From: DATFDN01 sp963756545
GTDB lineage: Bacteria; Pseudomonadota; Alphaproteobacteria; Acetobacterales; Acetobacteraceae
Direction: 5' to 3'
NCBI GenBank assembly: GCA_963756545.1
Contig: CAVWNY010000007.1
Coordinates: forward strand, 186,001-250,000
DNA length: 64,000 bases
Positions within the stretch are counted from its first letter, which is position 1, and each line of letters begins with the position of its first letter. The position numbers and the translations under genes were made by a program. This document shows, one piece after another, positions 17,956-27,321 of this stretch. The notes under the pieces were generated by a model. That model had not been told where the DNA came from and ran no database searches. It saw nothing but the letters and a program-made list of their open reading frames with translations.

Positions 17956-19005
17956 ATGCGACCGCCCGCGTTCTGGGCGGGTCCGCGGGACTCGCTCCCG
18001 GCACGGCTGCTGGCCCCGATCGGCGCGGTTGCGGCGGCGGCGACCGCGCGCCGGGTCGCCCGACCGGGCTTTCGCGCCCCTGTTCCGGTGATCTGCTGCG
18101 GCAACGTCACCCTCGGCGGCGCGGGCAAGACCGTCGTGGCGCTCGACATCGTCCAGCGGCTCGTCATGGCCGGGCGGCGGGCGCATGTCCTGCTGCGCGG
18201 GTACGGGGGGGCCGCGCGCGGTCCGCGTCGCGTGCAGCCGGGCGACGACAGCGCGATCGTTGGCGACGAGGCGCTGCTTTTGGCCGCGCTCGCGCCGACC
18301 TGGATCGGGGCCGACCGCGCCGCCTCGGCACGCGCTGCGATCGCGGCCGGGGCGGACACCCTGGTGCTCGACGACGGGTTGCAGAACCCCACGCTGGCGA
18401 AGGATTTGTCGCTGCTGGTGATCGACGGCGGATCGGGCTTCGGCAACGCCCGGGTGATGCCGGCGGGGCCGTTACGCGAGCCGGTCGCGGCCGGCGCGGC
18501 CCGCTGCCACGCGGCGGTGTTGATCGGGCCCGATGGGACGAACGCCGCCGCGTTGCTACCCGCCCGCCTGCCGGTGCTGCGTGCGCGCCTTGTCCCCGGC
18601 CCGGAGGTCGCGGCGCTGGCCGGCCGGCAGGTCCTCGCCTTCGCCGGGATCGGCCGGCCGGAGAAGTTTTTCGCCACGCTGACCGAGGCCGGCGCGCGGC
18701 TCGTGGCCGCGGTGTCGTTCCCCGACCATCATCCCTACCGTGCCGCCGAGATCCGGCGCCTGCTCGACCGCGCCGCCCGCCTGGGAGCCGTGCCGGTGAC
18801 GACGGCCAAGGACGCCGTGCGCCTCCCACCCACGCTGGGAACGGGAATTGAGGTCGCCCGGGTGAGCCTCGGCTGGGACGATCCGACGGCGCTCGATGCG
18901 GTTCTGGGAGCGCTGTTTAGCCCTTCTTCACGCATCTCTTCACGCATCGCTGGTCAGGGTGGGCTCGGAAGCGGCCGGGCGGACCATGGCGGACGGGATC
19001 GTTGA
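17956..19005 (+). CDS. lpxK: Tetraacyldisaccharide 4'-kinase
   Basis: LpxK phosphorylates the 4' position of the lipid A disaccharide, giving lipid IVA. The 349-residue protein has a P-loop at residues 49-59 (GNVTLGGAGKT), LLRGYGG, VGDEALLLA, LDDGLQNPTL and the C-terminal FPDHHPY and TTAKDAVRLP motifs. The ATG is 6 bp after the waaA stop. The last 25 or so residues (after LDAVLGAL) are not family-like, and the stop codon lies inside the putative -35 box of the next gene. Confidence 0.94.
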   Translation: MRPPAFWAGPRDSLPARLLAPIGAVAAAATARRVARPGFRAPVPVICCGNVTLGGAGKTVVALDIVQRLVMAGRRAHVLLRGYGGAARGPRRVQPGDDSAIVGDEALLLAALAPTWIGADRAASARAAIAAGADTLVLDDGLQNPTLAKDLSLLVIDGGSGFGNARVMPAGPLREPVAAGAARCHAAVLIGPDGTNAAALLPARLPVLRARLVPGPEVAALAGRQVLAFAGIGRPEKFFATLTEAGARLVAAVSFPDHHPYRAAEIRRLLDRAARLGAVPVTTAKDAVRLPPTLGTGIEVARVSLGWDDPTALDAVLGALFSPSSRISSRIAGQGGLGSGRADHGGRDR

Positions 19006-19030
19006 AAGATCGGACCGGGGAGATTATCCT
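19002..19030 (+). promoter_or_regulatory. Sigma70-like promoter placing the start at an ATG
   Basis: TTGAAA (19002-19007), 17 bases, then TATCCT (19025-19030). The predicted transcript start, about 7 bases after the -10 box, falls on the ATG at 19037. The same boxes, spacing and distance occur before the paralog at 21273. Confidence 0.5.
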
Positions 19031-19291
19031 ATGGGCATGGAAGCCCGTGTGGCCATCCTCGAAACTTTCGCAGCCCAGATCTCGGCCACCCTGACCGAGA
19101 TGCGCAAGGAGGCGCAGGAGTTCCGCGCGGAGATGCGCGCCGACATGCGCGATCTCCGATCGGAGCTTCGCACCGAGGTTCGCGACCTCCGCCGCATCCA
19201 TGACCGCGATTTCCGCATCACCTTCGGCGCGATCATCACTACCACGCTCGGGTTGGCCGCCCTGATCGCTCGCGTCTCGCACTGGATCTGA
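19031..19291 (+). CDS. Small coiled-coil protein with C-terminal membrane anchor (paralog 1)
   Basis: About 86 residues. An N-terminal helix MEARVAILETFAAQISATL is followed by a charged heptad-like stretch with three related repeats (RAEMRADMRDL, RSELRTEVRDL), then DRDFRITFGAIITTTLGLA, a single membrane helix. The function is unknown. Two starts are possible: ATG 19031, with GGGGAG eight bases upstream, or ATG 19037, where the promoter layout would give a leaderless mRNA. It is about 55% identical by eye to the protein at 21273, on the other side of the antiporter gene. Confidence 0.7.
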   Translation: MGMEARVAILETFAAQISATLTEMRKEAQEFRAEMRADMRDLRSELRTEVRDLRRIHDRDFRITFGAIITTTLGLAALIARVSHWI

Positions 19292-19366
19292 CCGGCAACG
19301 CGAGCCTCAGAGCATGGTCCGGAGAGATTTGACAAGCGGTGATGTCCCCCAGGCCGTCGGTCTGGC

Positions 19367-21151
19367 TCACACAGCTGGCGCGTCCGCGACGCCCCTACCC
19401 TCTCGATCCGCCTCGAACAGTTCGTTCAGCTCCTGAGCCGCCTGCTGCGTGCTCTGGATCAACTGCTTCTCGTCATGGGCGATCGCGTGGGTCTCGATCA
19501 GCGTTCGCTCGTCCTGCGCCCGGAACAGCGCGATGGCGCGGCGGGCCGCCTCAGGGGCGATGTCGAGTTGGCCGAGCACCATCTCGGTCAGCCGCAGGCT
19601 GGAGAAGAACGTCTCCCGGACGATGCCTGTCACGTCGCGGTCCATCAGCAGATGGGCGTGGTGCCGGTTTCGCGCGCGCGCCAGGATGACGAGGTGCGGA
19701 AAGTGCCGCTTCGCGAGATCGACCACTTCCAGCGTCTCGTCCATCACGTCCGTCGCGACGACAAGGATACGGGCCTGCTCGGCACCCGCCGCGCGCATGA
19801 GTTCCTCGCGCGCGGGATTGCCGAAATAGACCTTGTTGCCGAACCGGCGAACCACCTCGACCTGCGCGGGGCTTTTGTCGAGCGCGGTGAACGCAATCCC
19901 CTGCATCCGTAAAATCCGGCCGACGATCTGGCCCATGCGCCCGAAGCCGCAGATGATCACCGGGACCGGCGGCCCCTCGATCGGGTCATAGACCGGTTCC
20001 TTGCGTGCATCGAGCCGCGGCATGACAAAGCTCTCCGAGACCGCGAACAGGATCGGCGTTACCACCATCGAAACCGCGATCGCGAGCGTGGCCAGGTCCG
20101 CTTGCTGCCGTCCCAGCACGCCGCTGCCGACCGCGGCCGCGAACAGGACGAAGCTGAACTCGCTTCCCTGGGGCAGCGCCAGGCTGAAGCGGAGCGCGCT
20201 CTTCGCGGAACGGCGCTTCACCAGCCCGACGACGAAGGCGACGGCCACCTTGACGAGGCCGAACACCGCCACGAGGCCCGCCACCAGACCGGGCTGCAGG
20301 CCCGCCAACGCCAGATTGGCCGACATGCCGACCGAGATGAAGAAGAAGCCCAGCAACAGACCCTCGAACGGCTCGATGTCGGCCTGCAGTTCGTGACGGT
20401 ATTCGGAATCCGACAGCAGAACGCCCGCCATGAAGGCGCCGAGCGACATCGAAAGTCCCGCCCAGTCGGCGAGCGCCGCCGTGCCGACAACCAGGAGCAA
20501 AGCGGTCGCCGTGAACACCTCGGGGGTTCGCGCCCCGCCCACCGCCCGGAAGATCGGCCGCACGAGGAAGCTACCGCCCACCAGGATGATGGCGACGGCC
20601 GCCACACCCCGCGCGACGTTCTGCCAGGGGACGCTCGTGGGAACGCCCACTCCCGAGAGCAGCGGCACGAGGGCGACCAGGGGAATGAACGCCATGTCCT
20701 GAAACAGCAGAACCGCGAAGCTGTCCCGTCCGGCCGTCGAGGACAGCAGGTTCCGCTCGCCCAGCATCGGCAGGACGATCGCGGTCGAGGAAAGCGCGAG
20801 CCCGGCCCCGAGCACCACGGCGCCGGGCCAGGGAGTTCCCGCGAGATGCGCGAGGCCGGCGAGAAGCATCGTGGTGGGCACCATCTGGCCCAATCCAAGC
20901 CCAAACACGGCGTTGCGCAGAACCCACAGCCGGTGCGGCCGCAACTCCAGGCCGATCAGGAACAGCAGCATCACCACGCCGAGTTCGGAAACAGTGGCGA
21001 TCTGGTGGACATCCGTCACGAGCCGAAGCCCCGATGGGCCGATTATCCCGCCCGCGATCAGGTATCCGAGGATGCTGCCGAACCCCAGGCGCCGCGAGAT
21101 CGGGACCGCGATCGCAGTGGCGGCAAGCAAGGCGACCAGCGTCTCGATCAT
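19367..21151 (-). CDS. CPA2 family monovalent cation:proton antiporter (KefB-like)
   Basis: A 594-residue inner-membrane antiporter. Residues 1-385 form the 12-13 helix Na+/H+ exchanger domain (ISRRLGFGSILGYLIAGGIIGP, LSSTAIVLPMLGERN, LFQDMAFIPLVALVPLL). Residues about 395-510 form a TrkA-N/RCK regulatory domain with the nucleotide motif IICGFGRMGQIVGRIL and HFPHLVILARARN. KefB and KefC are glutathione-gated K+/H+ antiporters; this protein has the same architecture, but the exact ion and gating ligand are not visible. No KefF or KefG ancillary subunit is next to it. Confidence 0.92.
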   Translation of the reverse strand: MIETLVALLAATAIAVPISRRLGFGSILGYLIAGGIIGPSGLRLVTDVHQIATVSELGVVMLLFLIGLELRPHRLWVLRNAVFGLGLGQMVPTTMLLAGLAHLAGTPWPGAVVLGAGLALSSTAIVLPMLGERNLLSSTAGRDSFAVLLFQDMAFIPLVALVPLLSGVGVPTSVPWQNVARGVAAVAIILVGGSFLVRPIFRAVGGARTPEVFTATALLLVVGTAALADWAGLSMSLGAFMAGVLLSDSEYRHELQADIEPFEGLLLGFFFISVGMSANLALAGLQPGLVAGLVAVFGLVKVAVAFVVGLVKRRSAKSALRFSLALPQGSEFSFVLFAAAVGSGVLGRQQADLATLAIAVSMVVTPILFAVSESFVMPRLDARKEPVYDPIEGPPVPVIICGFGRMGQIVGRILRMQGIAFTALDKSPAQVEVVRRFGNKVYFGNPAREELMRAAGAEQARILVVATDVMDETLEVVDLAKRHFPHLVILARARNRHHAHLLMDRDVTGIVRETFFSSLRLTEMVLGQLDIAPEAARRAIALFRAQDERTLIETHAIAHDEKQLIQSTQQAAQELNELFEADREGRGVADAPAV

Positions 21152-21243
21152 CGGATGACCCCTTCTCGCTTTAGCACCTCTTCAATCCCTCCGGCGCAGG
21201 ATGGACGAGAGCGGCGTTGGGCGGAACATGGCGGGCGGGATTG

Positions 21244-21272
21244 TTGAACGACCGAGCGGAGAGCCCTACGAT
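21244..21272 (+). promoter_or_regulatory. Sigma70-like promoter placing the start at an ATG
   Basis: TTGAAC (21244-21249), 17 bases, then TACGAT (21267-21272). Transcription would begin near the ATG at 21279. The layout is the same as before the paralog at 19031. Confidence 0.5.
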
Positions 21273-21488
21273 ATGAGCATGGAAGCTCGGGTCGCAGTCC
21301 TGGAGTCGATCGCGGCGCAGACCTCGGCCACGCTGACCGAGATCAAGCAAGAAATGCGTGACTTTCGAAGGGAACTGCACGAGTTCCGCGGCATCCACGA
21401 CCGCGACTTCCGGATCACCTTCGGCGCGATCATCACGACCACCATCGGGCTCGCCGCCCTGATCGCGCATGTCGCGCACTGGCTCTGA
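21273..21488 (+). CDS. Small coiled-coil protein with C-terminal membrane anchor (paralog 2)
   Basis: About 71 residues, opening MSMEARVAVLESIAAQTSAT and closing with DRDFRITFGAIITTTIGLA and a short hydrophobic tail ending HWL. It is a clear paralog of the protein at 19031 but has a shorter charged central region. The homology also covers about 50 bases upstream of the start, including the promoter boxes. It reads toward the convergent xseA gene, whose stop is 6 bp away. Function unknown. Confidence 0.7.
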   Translation: MSMEARVAVLESIAAQTSATLTEIKQEMRDFRRELHEFRGIHDRDFRITFGAIITTTIGLAALIAHVAHWL

Positions 21489-21494
21489 CCGCGC

Positions 21495-23031
21495 CTACAA
21501 TTCCAGCTTTCCCTGCCGCTCCGCCGGCCTGCCGCCCTCCGCCACCGCACGCACTTCGCCGTCGCAGAACCGCAGCCGAAGCCTCTGGCCGGGGCGCACA
21601 TGCCCGGACTCGGTGAGCGCGTGCCCCGCCACGTCGGACACCACGACATAGCCCCGCTTCAGCACCGCGAGCGGCGAGACTGCCTCCAGATGCAAACCGG
21701 CACCCGCGGCTCGCGCGCGCCACGCGCGGAGGCACGCGCGTAGCGGCGCATCCGAAAGCCGCGACAGCGTGCGCCCGGCGCGGCCCTGGATACCGGCGAA
21801 GGCGTGGCGCAGCCCGGAGTCGAGCTTCTGGCCGCATAGCATCACGCCGCCCCGCCGGCGCTCAACCAGGTTCGGCAACGCCAGAATCCAGGCGCGCGCC
21901 GTCGCCGACGAGCCGCGCCCCGGCGTGGCGCAGCAGCGACGCAAGATCGGGCAGCCGTCGTTCCACCCGCTCCAGCCCCGATCGCCGCGCCGCCAGGAGG
22001 TTCGGGAGCGCGTTGGCCAGCCGCTCCGCCCGGTCATCAAGCCGCTGGCGCGCCTGTCCGAGCAGCGCCGGCAGGTCGGGCAGGCCGCGCGCGGCCCGCT
22101 CCAGCGCCAGACGCCGCTCCCCGGCCAGCCGGTTCAGCCCGCCGAGCAGCCGGGCCTGCGCCTGAGCGAGTCCCGCGAGCAGTTCGGTGCGCACCGGCAC
22201 CGCGATCTCCGCCGCGGCCGTCGGGGTCGGCGCGCGCCGGTCGGCGGCGAAGTCGATCAGGGTGGTGTCGGTCTCGTGGCCGACAGCCGAGATCAAGGGG
22301 ATGCGGCACAGCGCGGCGGCACGGATCACGACCTCCTCGTTGAAGGCCATCAGGTCTTCCAGGCTGCCGCCGCCGCGCGCCACGATCAGCACGTCCGGCC
22401 GAGGGATCGCGCCACCGACCGGCAAGGCGTCGAACCCGGCTATCGCGGCGGCGATCCGCACGGCCGTCCCCTCGCCCTGCACCGGCACCGGCCACAGCAG
22501 GATGCGGCGCGGGAAGCGGCGCGCGATGGTGGTCCGGATGTCCTGGATCACCGCCCCGCGCTCGGAGGTCACCAGGCCGATCACCTCGGGCAACATCGGC
22601 AGCTTCCGTTTGCGCGCCGGCTCGAACAGCCCCTCGGCCGTCAGGCGCTGGCGCAGCATTTCGATCCGCGCCAGCAGCGCGCCGGCGCCGGCGTATTCCA
22701 GCCGCTCGATGACGAGCTGATAGGAGGATCGCTCGGCATAGGCGGTCACGCGGCCGGTCGCGATCACCTCCACCCCGTTCTCGGGCGCCATGCCGAGGCG
22801 CGGGACGGCCGATTTCCACACCACGCCGGCGATCTTGGCGCCTTCGTCCTTGAGCGAGAGATAAATGTGCCCGGATGGGTACTTCTTCAGGTCCGTCACC
22901 TCGCCGCGCACCCGCACCCGGCCGAAATTGCCCTCCAGCGCCCGCTTCACCGCGCCGGAGATTTCCGAGACGGTGTATTCGGGGAGGTTGGTGCCAGGAG
23001 AGGTGGTGGCGACGGGGCGGAGATCGTCCAT
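21495..23031 (-). pseudogene. xseA: Exodeoxyribonuclease VII large subunit, frameshifted
   Basis: Exonuclease VII degrades single-stranded DNA; XseA carries the catalytic and OB-fold domains. The first 375 residues are typical: EYTVSEISGAVKRALEG, YPSGHIYLSLKDEGAKI in the OB fold, GLVTSERGAVIQDI, ARGGGSLEDLMAFNEE and SAVGHETDTTL. The C-terminal part (ALPNLVERRR through LKRGYVVVSD to the final EL) is in another frame. The break is at 21885-21888, where one extra base separates the two matching segments. A repaired protein would be about 511 residues. Sequence error and true inactivation are both possible. Confidence 0.88.
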
Positions 23032-23079
23032 CCGCGCACCCTATGCTAGGCCAGGGATCGGTAGAAGCCGGAGGGTGCG

Positions 23080-24342
23080 ATGCGTGTTCTGGTGGTCGGA
23101 TCGGGCGGGCGGGAGCACGCGCTCTGCTGGGCGATCGCCGGCAGTCCGCTGCTGAGCGAGCTGTGGTGCGCGCCGGGCCATCCGGGAATCGCCGAACTGG
23201 CCACGTGCGTCTCGATCGAGGCCACCGACATCCCCGCGCTGGTTGCCTTCGCGCTCGAGAACACCATCGATCTCGTCGTGCCGGGACCGGAGGCTCCGCT
23301 GAGCGCGGGCCTTGCGGACGCGATGGAAGAAGCCGTGATCGCCTGCTGCGGGCCGAGCGCCGCCGCGGCGCGCCTGGAGGGCAGCAAGACGTTCACCAAG
23401 GAGCTTTGCGACGCCGCCGCCATCCCCACCGCGCGATGGGAGCGGTTCGACGACGCCGGCGCCGCAGGCGAGTTCATCACCCGCCGGGGCGCCCCGATCG
23501 TGGTCAAGGCCGACGGGCTTGCCGCCGGCAAGGGAGTCGTGGTGGCGGCGACCGAGGACCAGGCGTTGGCCGCGATCGAGGCCATGATGGTCGCGCGCCG
23601 CCTGGGCGAGGCAGGCGCAACAGTGGTGATCGAGGAATGCCTGGAGGGCACGGAGATGTCGTTCTTCGCGCTCTGCGACGGCGCGCATGCCATCCCGCTA
23701 GGCTCGGCGCGGGACTACAAGCGCGTCGGCGACGGCGACCTCGGACCGAACACCGGCGGCATGGGCGCGATCTCGCCCTGGCCCGGCATGACCCCGGAGC
23801 TGGAAGAGGCGGTGATGGCCGGGATCATCCGCCCGGCGCTCGCCGAAATGGCCCGGCGGGGAACGCCGTTTCGCGGCATCCTGTACGCCGGGCTCATGCA
23901 CACCGCGGATGGTTTCAAGCTGATCGAGTTCAACGTGCGCTTCGGCGATCCCGAGTGCCAGGCGCTATTGCCCCGACTTCGCTCCGACATCCTGCCCGCG
24001 CTGCAAGCCGCCTGCGACGGAGAGCTGGCGCATTTCGACCTGCGCTGGGACGACGCCGCCTCGGTCGCGGTGGTGCTCGCCGCGCGCGGCTATCCGGCGG
24101 CGCCTGCGCACGGCGGCCGGATCGCCGGCCTGGAGCGCGCGGCGTCGCTCGCGGATGTCCGGGTGTTCCAGGCCGGAACGGCGCAGGACGAGGCGGGACG
24201 GCTGATCGCCGCGAGCGGGCGTGTCCTCACCGTCTGCGCGACCGGCACCTCGGTCGAAGATGCGCGCCAGGCGGCCTATGCGGGCGTGGACGCGATCGAC
24301 TTTCCGGACGGCTTCTGCCGCCGCGACATCGGGCTGCGCTGA
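23080..24342 (+). CDS. purD: Phosphoribosylamine-glycine ligase
   Basis: PurD joins glycine to 5-phosphoribosylamine in purine synthesis, forming GAR with ATP. The 420-residue ATP-grasp protein opens MRVLVVGSGGREHALCW and has PTARWERFD, VVKADGLAAGKGVVVA, EECLEGTEMSFFALCDG, GPNTGGMGAISPWP and EFNVRFGDPECQALLPRL. The start codon follows GGAGGGTGCG. It diverges from xseA across 48 bp, an arrangement common in related genomes. Confidence 0.96.
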   Translation: MRVLVVGSGGREHALCWAIAGSPLLSELWCAPGHPGIAELATCVSIEATDIPALVAFALENTIDLVVPGPEAPLSAGLADAMEEAVIACCGPSAAAARLEGSKTFTKELCDAAAIPTARWERFDDAGAAGEFITRRGAPIVVKADGLAAGKGVVVAATEDQALAAIEAMMVARRLGEAGATVVIEECLEGTEMSFFALCDGAHAIPLGSARDYKRVGDGDLGPNTGGMGAISPWPGMTPELEEAVMAGIIRPALAEMARRGTPFRGILYAGLMHTADGFKLIEFNVRFGDPECQALLPRLRSDILPALQAACDGELAHFDLRWDDAASVAVVLAARGYPAAPAHGGRIAGLERAASLADVRVFQAGTAQDEAGRLIAASGRVLTVCATGTSVEDARQAAYAGVDAIDFPDGFCRRDIGLR

Positions 24343-24408
24343 CCGCTACGCGGGTTTACACCGCACCAGTGCGCGGCTCATCACGCCGGGCGCTCAGGCT
24401 GGCCGCGA

Positions 24409-25089
24409 TCACCCGAGCCGCGCGGCGACCCGTTCGACGATTTCCTCGCGCTCCTTGCGTAGAGCGGCTCCCCGTCCGCGCACGCACTCGAGCACGACCG
24501 GTCGGCAACGCTCCGGGCGCCCGGCGTCAAACGGCGGCGCAGGGGCATATTCCAGCTGAAGCTGGATCGCCTCGGCCTCGTCGCGCCCGGCGACCTCGGC
24601 GGCGAGCGCGAGCGCGAAATCGATGCCCGCCGTCACGCCGCCTCCGGTGAACACCGCATTGTCGCGAACAACCCGGCCCTGGACCGGCACGGCTCCGAGC
24701 GTGCCGAGCAGATCATGGCTCGCCCAGTGTGTCGTCGCCCGCCTGCCTGCGAGCAACCCCGCGGCAGCGAGCACGAGCGCGCCGGTGCACACCGAAGTCA
24801 CATAGCGCGCGCCCTCCGCCCGGCCGCGCAGAAAGCCGAGTGCTTCCTCGTCTTCAAGCAGCGAATTGATGCCGATCCCGCCGGGGACGCAGATGATGTC
24901 AAGCGGCGGGCAGGCAGCCATGGTGACGCTCGGTTGCAGCATGAGCCCCGTCGACGATCTGACCGGATCGAGCGTCTTCCAGACGAGGTGCATCGAGGCC
25001 CCCGGCAGCGACGCGAGGACCTCGTAGGGGCCGGTCAGGTCGAGCTGCTGAACGTTCGGGAACACCAGGAAACCGATCTCGATGGGCAT
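24409..25089 (-). CDS. DJ-1/PfpI family protein, isonitrile hydratase-like
   Basis: A 226-residue protein of the class I glutamine amidotransferase-like superfamily. GFLVFPNVQQLDLTGPYEV at the N-terminus and the nucleophile elbow SVCTGALVLAAAGLL, with Cys101 and Thr102, match isonitrile hydratase, which converts isonitriles to N-substituted formamides. The last ~30 residues are charged and less typical. The start at 25089 follows GGAGAA. The alternative is a GlxA-type regulator lacking its DNA-binding domain; none is present here, which favours an enzyme. Confidence 0.82.
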   Translation of the reverse strand: MPIEIGFLVFPNVQQLDLTGPYEVLASLPGASMHLVWKTLDPVRSSTGLMLQPSVTMAACPPLDIICVPGGIGINSLLEDEEALGFLRGRAEGARYVTSVCTGALVLAAAGLLAGRRATTHWASHDLLGTLGAVPVQGRVVRDNAVFTGGGVTAGIDFALALAAEVAGRDEAEAIQLQLEYAPAPPFDAGRPERCRPVVLECVRGRGAALRKEREEIVERVAARLG

Positions 25090-25186
25090 GTGGCTTCTCC
25101 GCACTGGACGCGGCGAATGATAGCGCGGTACTGCCGATGTTGCCGCCGTCCCGATGATGCAGCTTATGGCACGCCCGAAGGCGCGC

Positions 25187-25714
25187 TCACACCCTCGTCG
25201 TCGCGGCAAACGTCACGCGCGCGAGCCGGCGCTGTTCGCGCCATGCGACCAGCCACAGCGCGATGACGAGCAGCGGCGCGATGAGGTCCATGTAGAAGAT
25301 CGTGCCGGCATTGCCGGGTGCGAAGTTGCCCGCCGCCAGCATCTGATGGATGTGGCCCGCCGCGTCGCCGAGCAGGGAGATCGACGCCACCCAGATGACG
25401 GCCCCCTTGAAGGCGAGGGAGCGGCCGAAGGCGAGGCAGGCCGTCACGCCCATGGCGAGATCCGCCATTCCCACCTCGAACTGGAACGGACTCGGCTGCC
25501 AGCCGATGAAGGCGGCCGCCTGACCGGGGAGCACGAGGTGATAGAAGGCGGCCCAGAGGAACATCACACCGACCGGCAGCAGCAGCACCCACGCCAGAAA
25601 TCGCTGCGCGGGCGGTCCGTGCCCGCGAAGCAGCGCCGCGATGACCAGTGCCAGCACGAGAAGGACAGCCGGGAGGTTCGAGAGAACGAACCCGATCACG
25701 GCGGCGATGATCAT
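25187..25714 (-). CDS. DUF6790 family membrane protein
   Basis: A 175-residue integral membrane protein with about five hydrophobic helices (for example FVLSNLPAVLLVLALVIAAL and the final MDLIAPLLVIALWLVAW). The loop GWQPSPFQFEVGMADLAMG is the signature of the DUF6790 family. AGGAGG sits just upstream of the ATG. Function unknown. Confidence 0.72.
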   Translation of the reverse strand: MIIAAVIGFVLSNLPAVLLVLALVIAALLRGHGPPAQRFLAWVLLLPVGVMFLWAAFYHLVLPGQAAAFIGWQPSPFQFEVGMADLAMGVTACLAFGRSLAFKGAVIWVASISLLGDAAGHIHQMLAAGNFAPGNAGTIFYMDLIAPLLVIALWLVAWREQRRLARVTFAATTRV

Positions 25715-25998
25715 TTGGTCCTCCTGGACATCCTGACGCGGTTCATCCTCGGCTGCCGATCGTCAGGACGCCGCCTCCTCCACACATGGCCGCCCCTCGA
25801 CCGGTGGTACATTGGAGTGCGGATATTGGTCGCAAGCAAGCCAATCACCGCTTCGGGTGGGAAGCGAACCCTCACCGCGAGGCTTGCGGCTGCTGGTGCG
25901 AAAATCAAGGAATGTCGCACCGTCACCTGAGCCCTTCCGCCTCAGGCTCTTACGGTGTGCGGAAGTCCGGTGCGAATGTCGCCTCTGGGTCGCGACGG

Positions 25999-26442
25999 TC
26001 AGCCTCGCAGCGCAACGAAGAACCCACGCAACAACCCCGCCGCCTCGCTCTCGCGCACCCCGCCCACCACTTCCGGCCGGTGATGACACGATGCCGCGTC
26101 GAACACCCGCGCGCCGTGCTCCACGCCGCCGCCCTTCGGATCGTAGGCGCCGAACACCAGCCGGCGCACCCGGAACAGGCTGGCAGCATGGGCGCACATT
26201 GGGCACGGCTCGAGCGTGACGAACAGATCGCATTCGGGCAGGCGCGCCGCGCCCAGCGTGGCGGCGGCTTGGCGCAGCGCCAGCATCTCAGCATGCGCCG
26301 TGGGATCGTTGCGCGCCTCCCCCTCGTTGCCCGCGCGGCCGAGCACCGCGCCATCGGGGCCGATCACGACCGCGCCCACCGGCACCTCGCCCTGCGCGGC
26401 GGCGGCACGCGCCTCGGCCAGAGCCATGTCCATCGGCGCCAT
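25999..26442 (-). CDS. tadA: tRNA-specific adenosine deaminase
   Basis: TadA converts A34 to inosine in tRNA-Arg(ACG). The 147-residue protein has the zinc-binding HAE motif (PTAHAEMLAL) and PCPMCAHA, plus VPVGAVVIGPDG at the start and FGAYDPKGGGV after the active site. It starts at 26442, overlapping the stop of the upstream DUF6544 gene by ATGA; an ATG at 26433 is an alternative. The neighbourhood with rluB and rsmD is typical of alphaproteobacteria. Confidence 0.94.
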   Translation of the reverse strand: MAPMDMALAEARAAAAQGEVPVGAVVIGPDGAVLGRAGNEGEARNDPTAHAEMLALRQAAATLGAARLPECDLFVTLEPCPMCAHAASLFRVRRLVFGAYDPKGGGVEHGARVFDAASCHHRPEVVGGVRESEAAGLLRGFFVALRG

Positions 26443-27254
26443 CAGGCCGCCGCGTAGCGCGTGATCGCGCCGCGCCAGACGGGGAAAGCCCGCCCCTCTG
26501 CGATCCAGCTCACCTCGGCCCGCGTCGGGATGCGCCAGCCGCCCAGCTCGCGATAGTCAAAGAAGCGCCCAAGCCAGGGCGTCGACACGGTACGGCGGCC
26601 GATCATGCGTGGGCGGTCGTCCGCCTCGATGCGGGTGATGTCGCCGTCCCGGAATCCCAGTCGCACGCGCGCCGGCCCGCCGTCGCTGTCGGCGGACACC
26701 TCGACCGTGCCGGCGTCGATTTCGCGCCAGCGCAGATGCGGGTTGGACAGAATGGCCTGCGGCGCCCAGGCGAGTTCGGCGAGGTAGCGCATCAGCTCGC
26801 TCTTGTTGAGCTGCGGCCCGGCAGCCCGCGCCAGCCGCACGGACCCGAACAACCGCGCCTCCAGAAATCCCTGGCCATTCACATAGGCATCGAGAATGCG
26901 CACTCGCAGAAGCGGCGCGAGCTTCATATTGGCGGCCCAGACGAAACCGGGTTCATGCACGCTGATCGTCTGCTCGGCCATCACCTTGCGCCAGGCATCG
27001 TCGGGGCCGGCCCGCATCTCGGCGCATTGGCACAGACGGACCAGCGGGTGCGTACCGGGTTCGGGGCCGGCGCGCTTGGCGAACCGCCGCACGAGCGCCG
27101 GCATCGGCGCATCCTCCCCGTCGCGCGCGACGGTGTGACCGAGCCGGCCGACGAGGGCCTGCGTGCGCCTGCGGAATGAGGCGGCAGCGGCCACATGGAC
27201 CGTCGCCGCCCCACCGGCGGCGAGCGACGCGACGACGATGCCACGGCCGGTCAT
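26442..27254 (-). CDS. DUF6544 family protein
   Basis: A 270-residue protein with a hydrophobic N-terminal stretch (VVASLAAGGAATVHVAAAAS) that could be a signal or anchor. The core (RLCQCAEMRAGPDDAWRK, AEQTISVHEPGFVWAANMK, LNKSELMRYLAELAWAPQA) matches the DUF6544 pattern. Function unknown; the family is widespread and often beside membrane or oxidoreductase genes. It is translationally coupled to tadA. Confidence 0.68.
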   Translation of the reverse strand: MTGRGIVVASLAAGGAATVHVAAAASFRRRTQALVGRLGHTVARDGEDAPMPALVRRFAKRAGPEPGTHPLVRLCQCAEMRAGPDDAWRKVMAEQTISVHEPGFVWAANMKLAPLLRVRILDAYVNGQGFLEARLFGSVRLARAAGPQLNKSELMRYLAELAWAPQAILSNPHLRWREIDAGTVEVSADSDGGPARVRLGFRDGDITRIEADDRPRMIGRRTVSTPWLGRFFDYRELGGWRIPTRAEVSWIAEGRAFPVWRGAITRYAAA

Positions 27255-27321
27255 CGAGGCTTGCCTTCTCGCATGGACGCGATCCTTGCCCGCTCACGCC
27301 GGCCGGGTCTAGCAAGCGCCG

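Noticed and set aside
20102..21247. Long plus-strand frame opposite the antiporter gene
   Set aside because: Rich in His, Gln and Arg, typical of a shadow of a membrane protein gene; no ribosome binding site or family pattern.
25715..25998. Possible small gene or RNA between the DUF6790 gene and tadA
   Set aside because: No cloverleaf, ribosome binding site or conserved motif seen; short frames here are Arg/Pro-rich.
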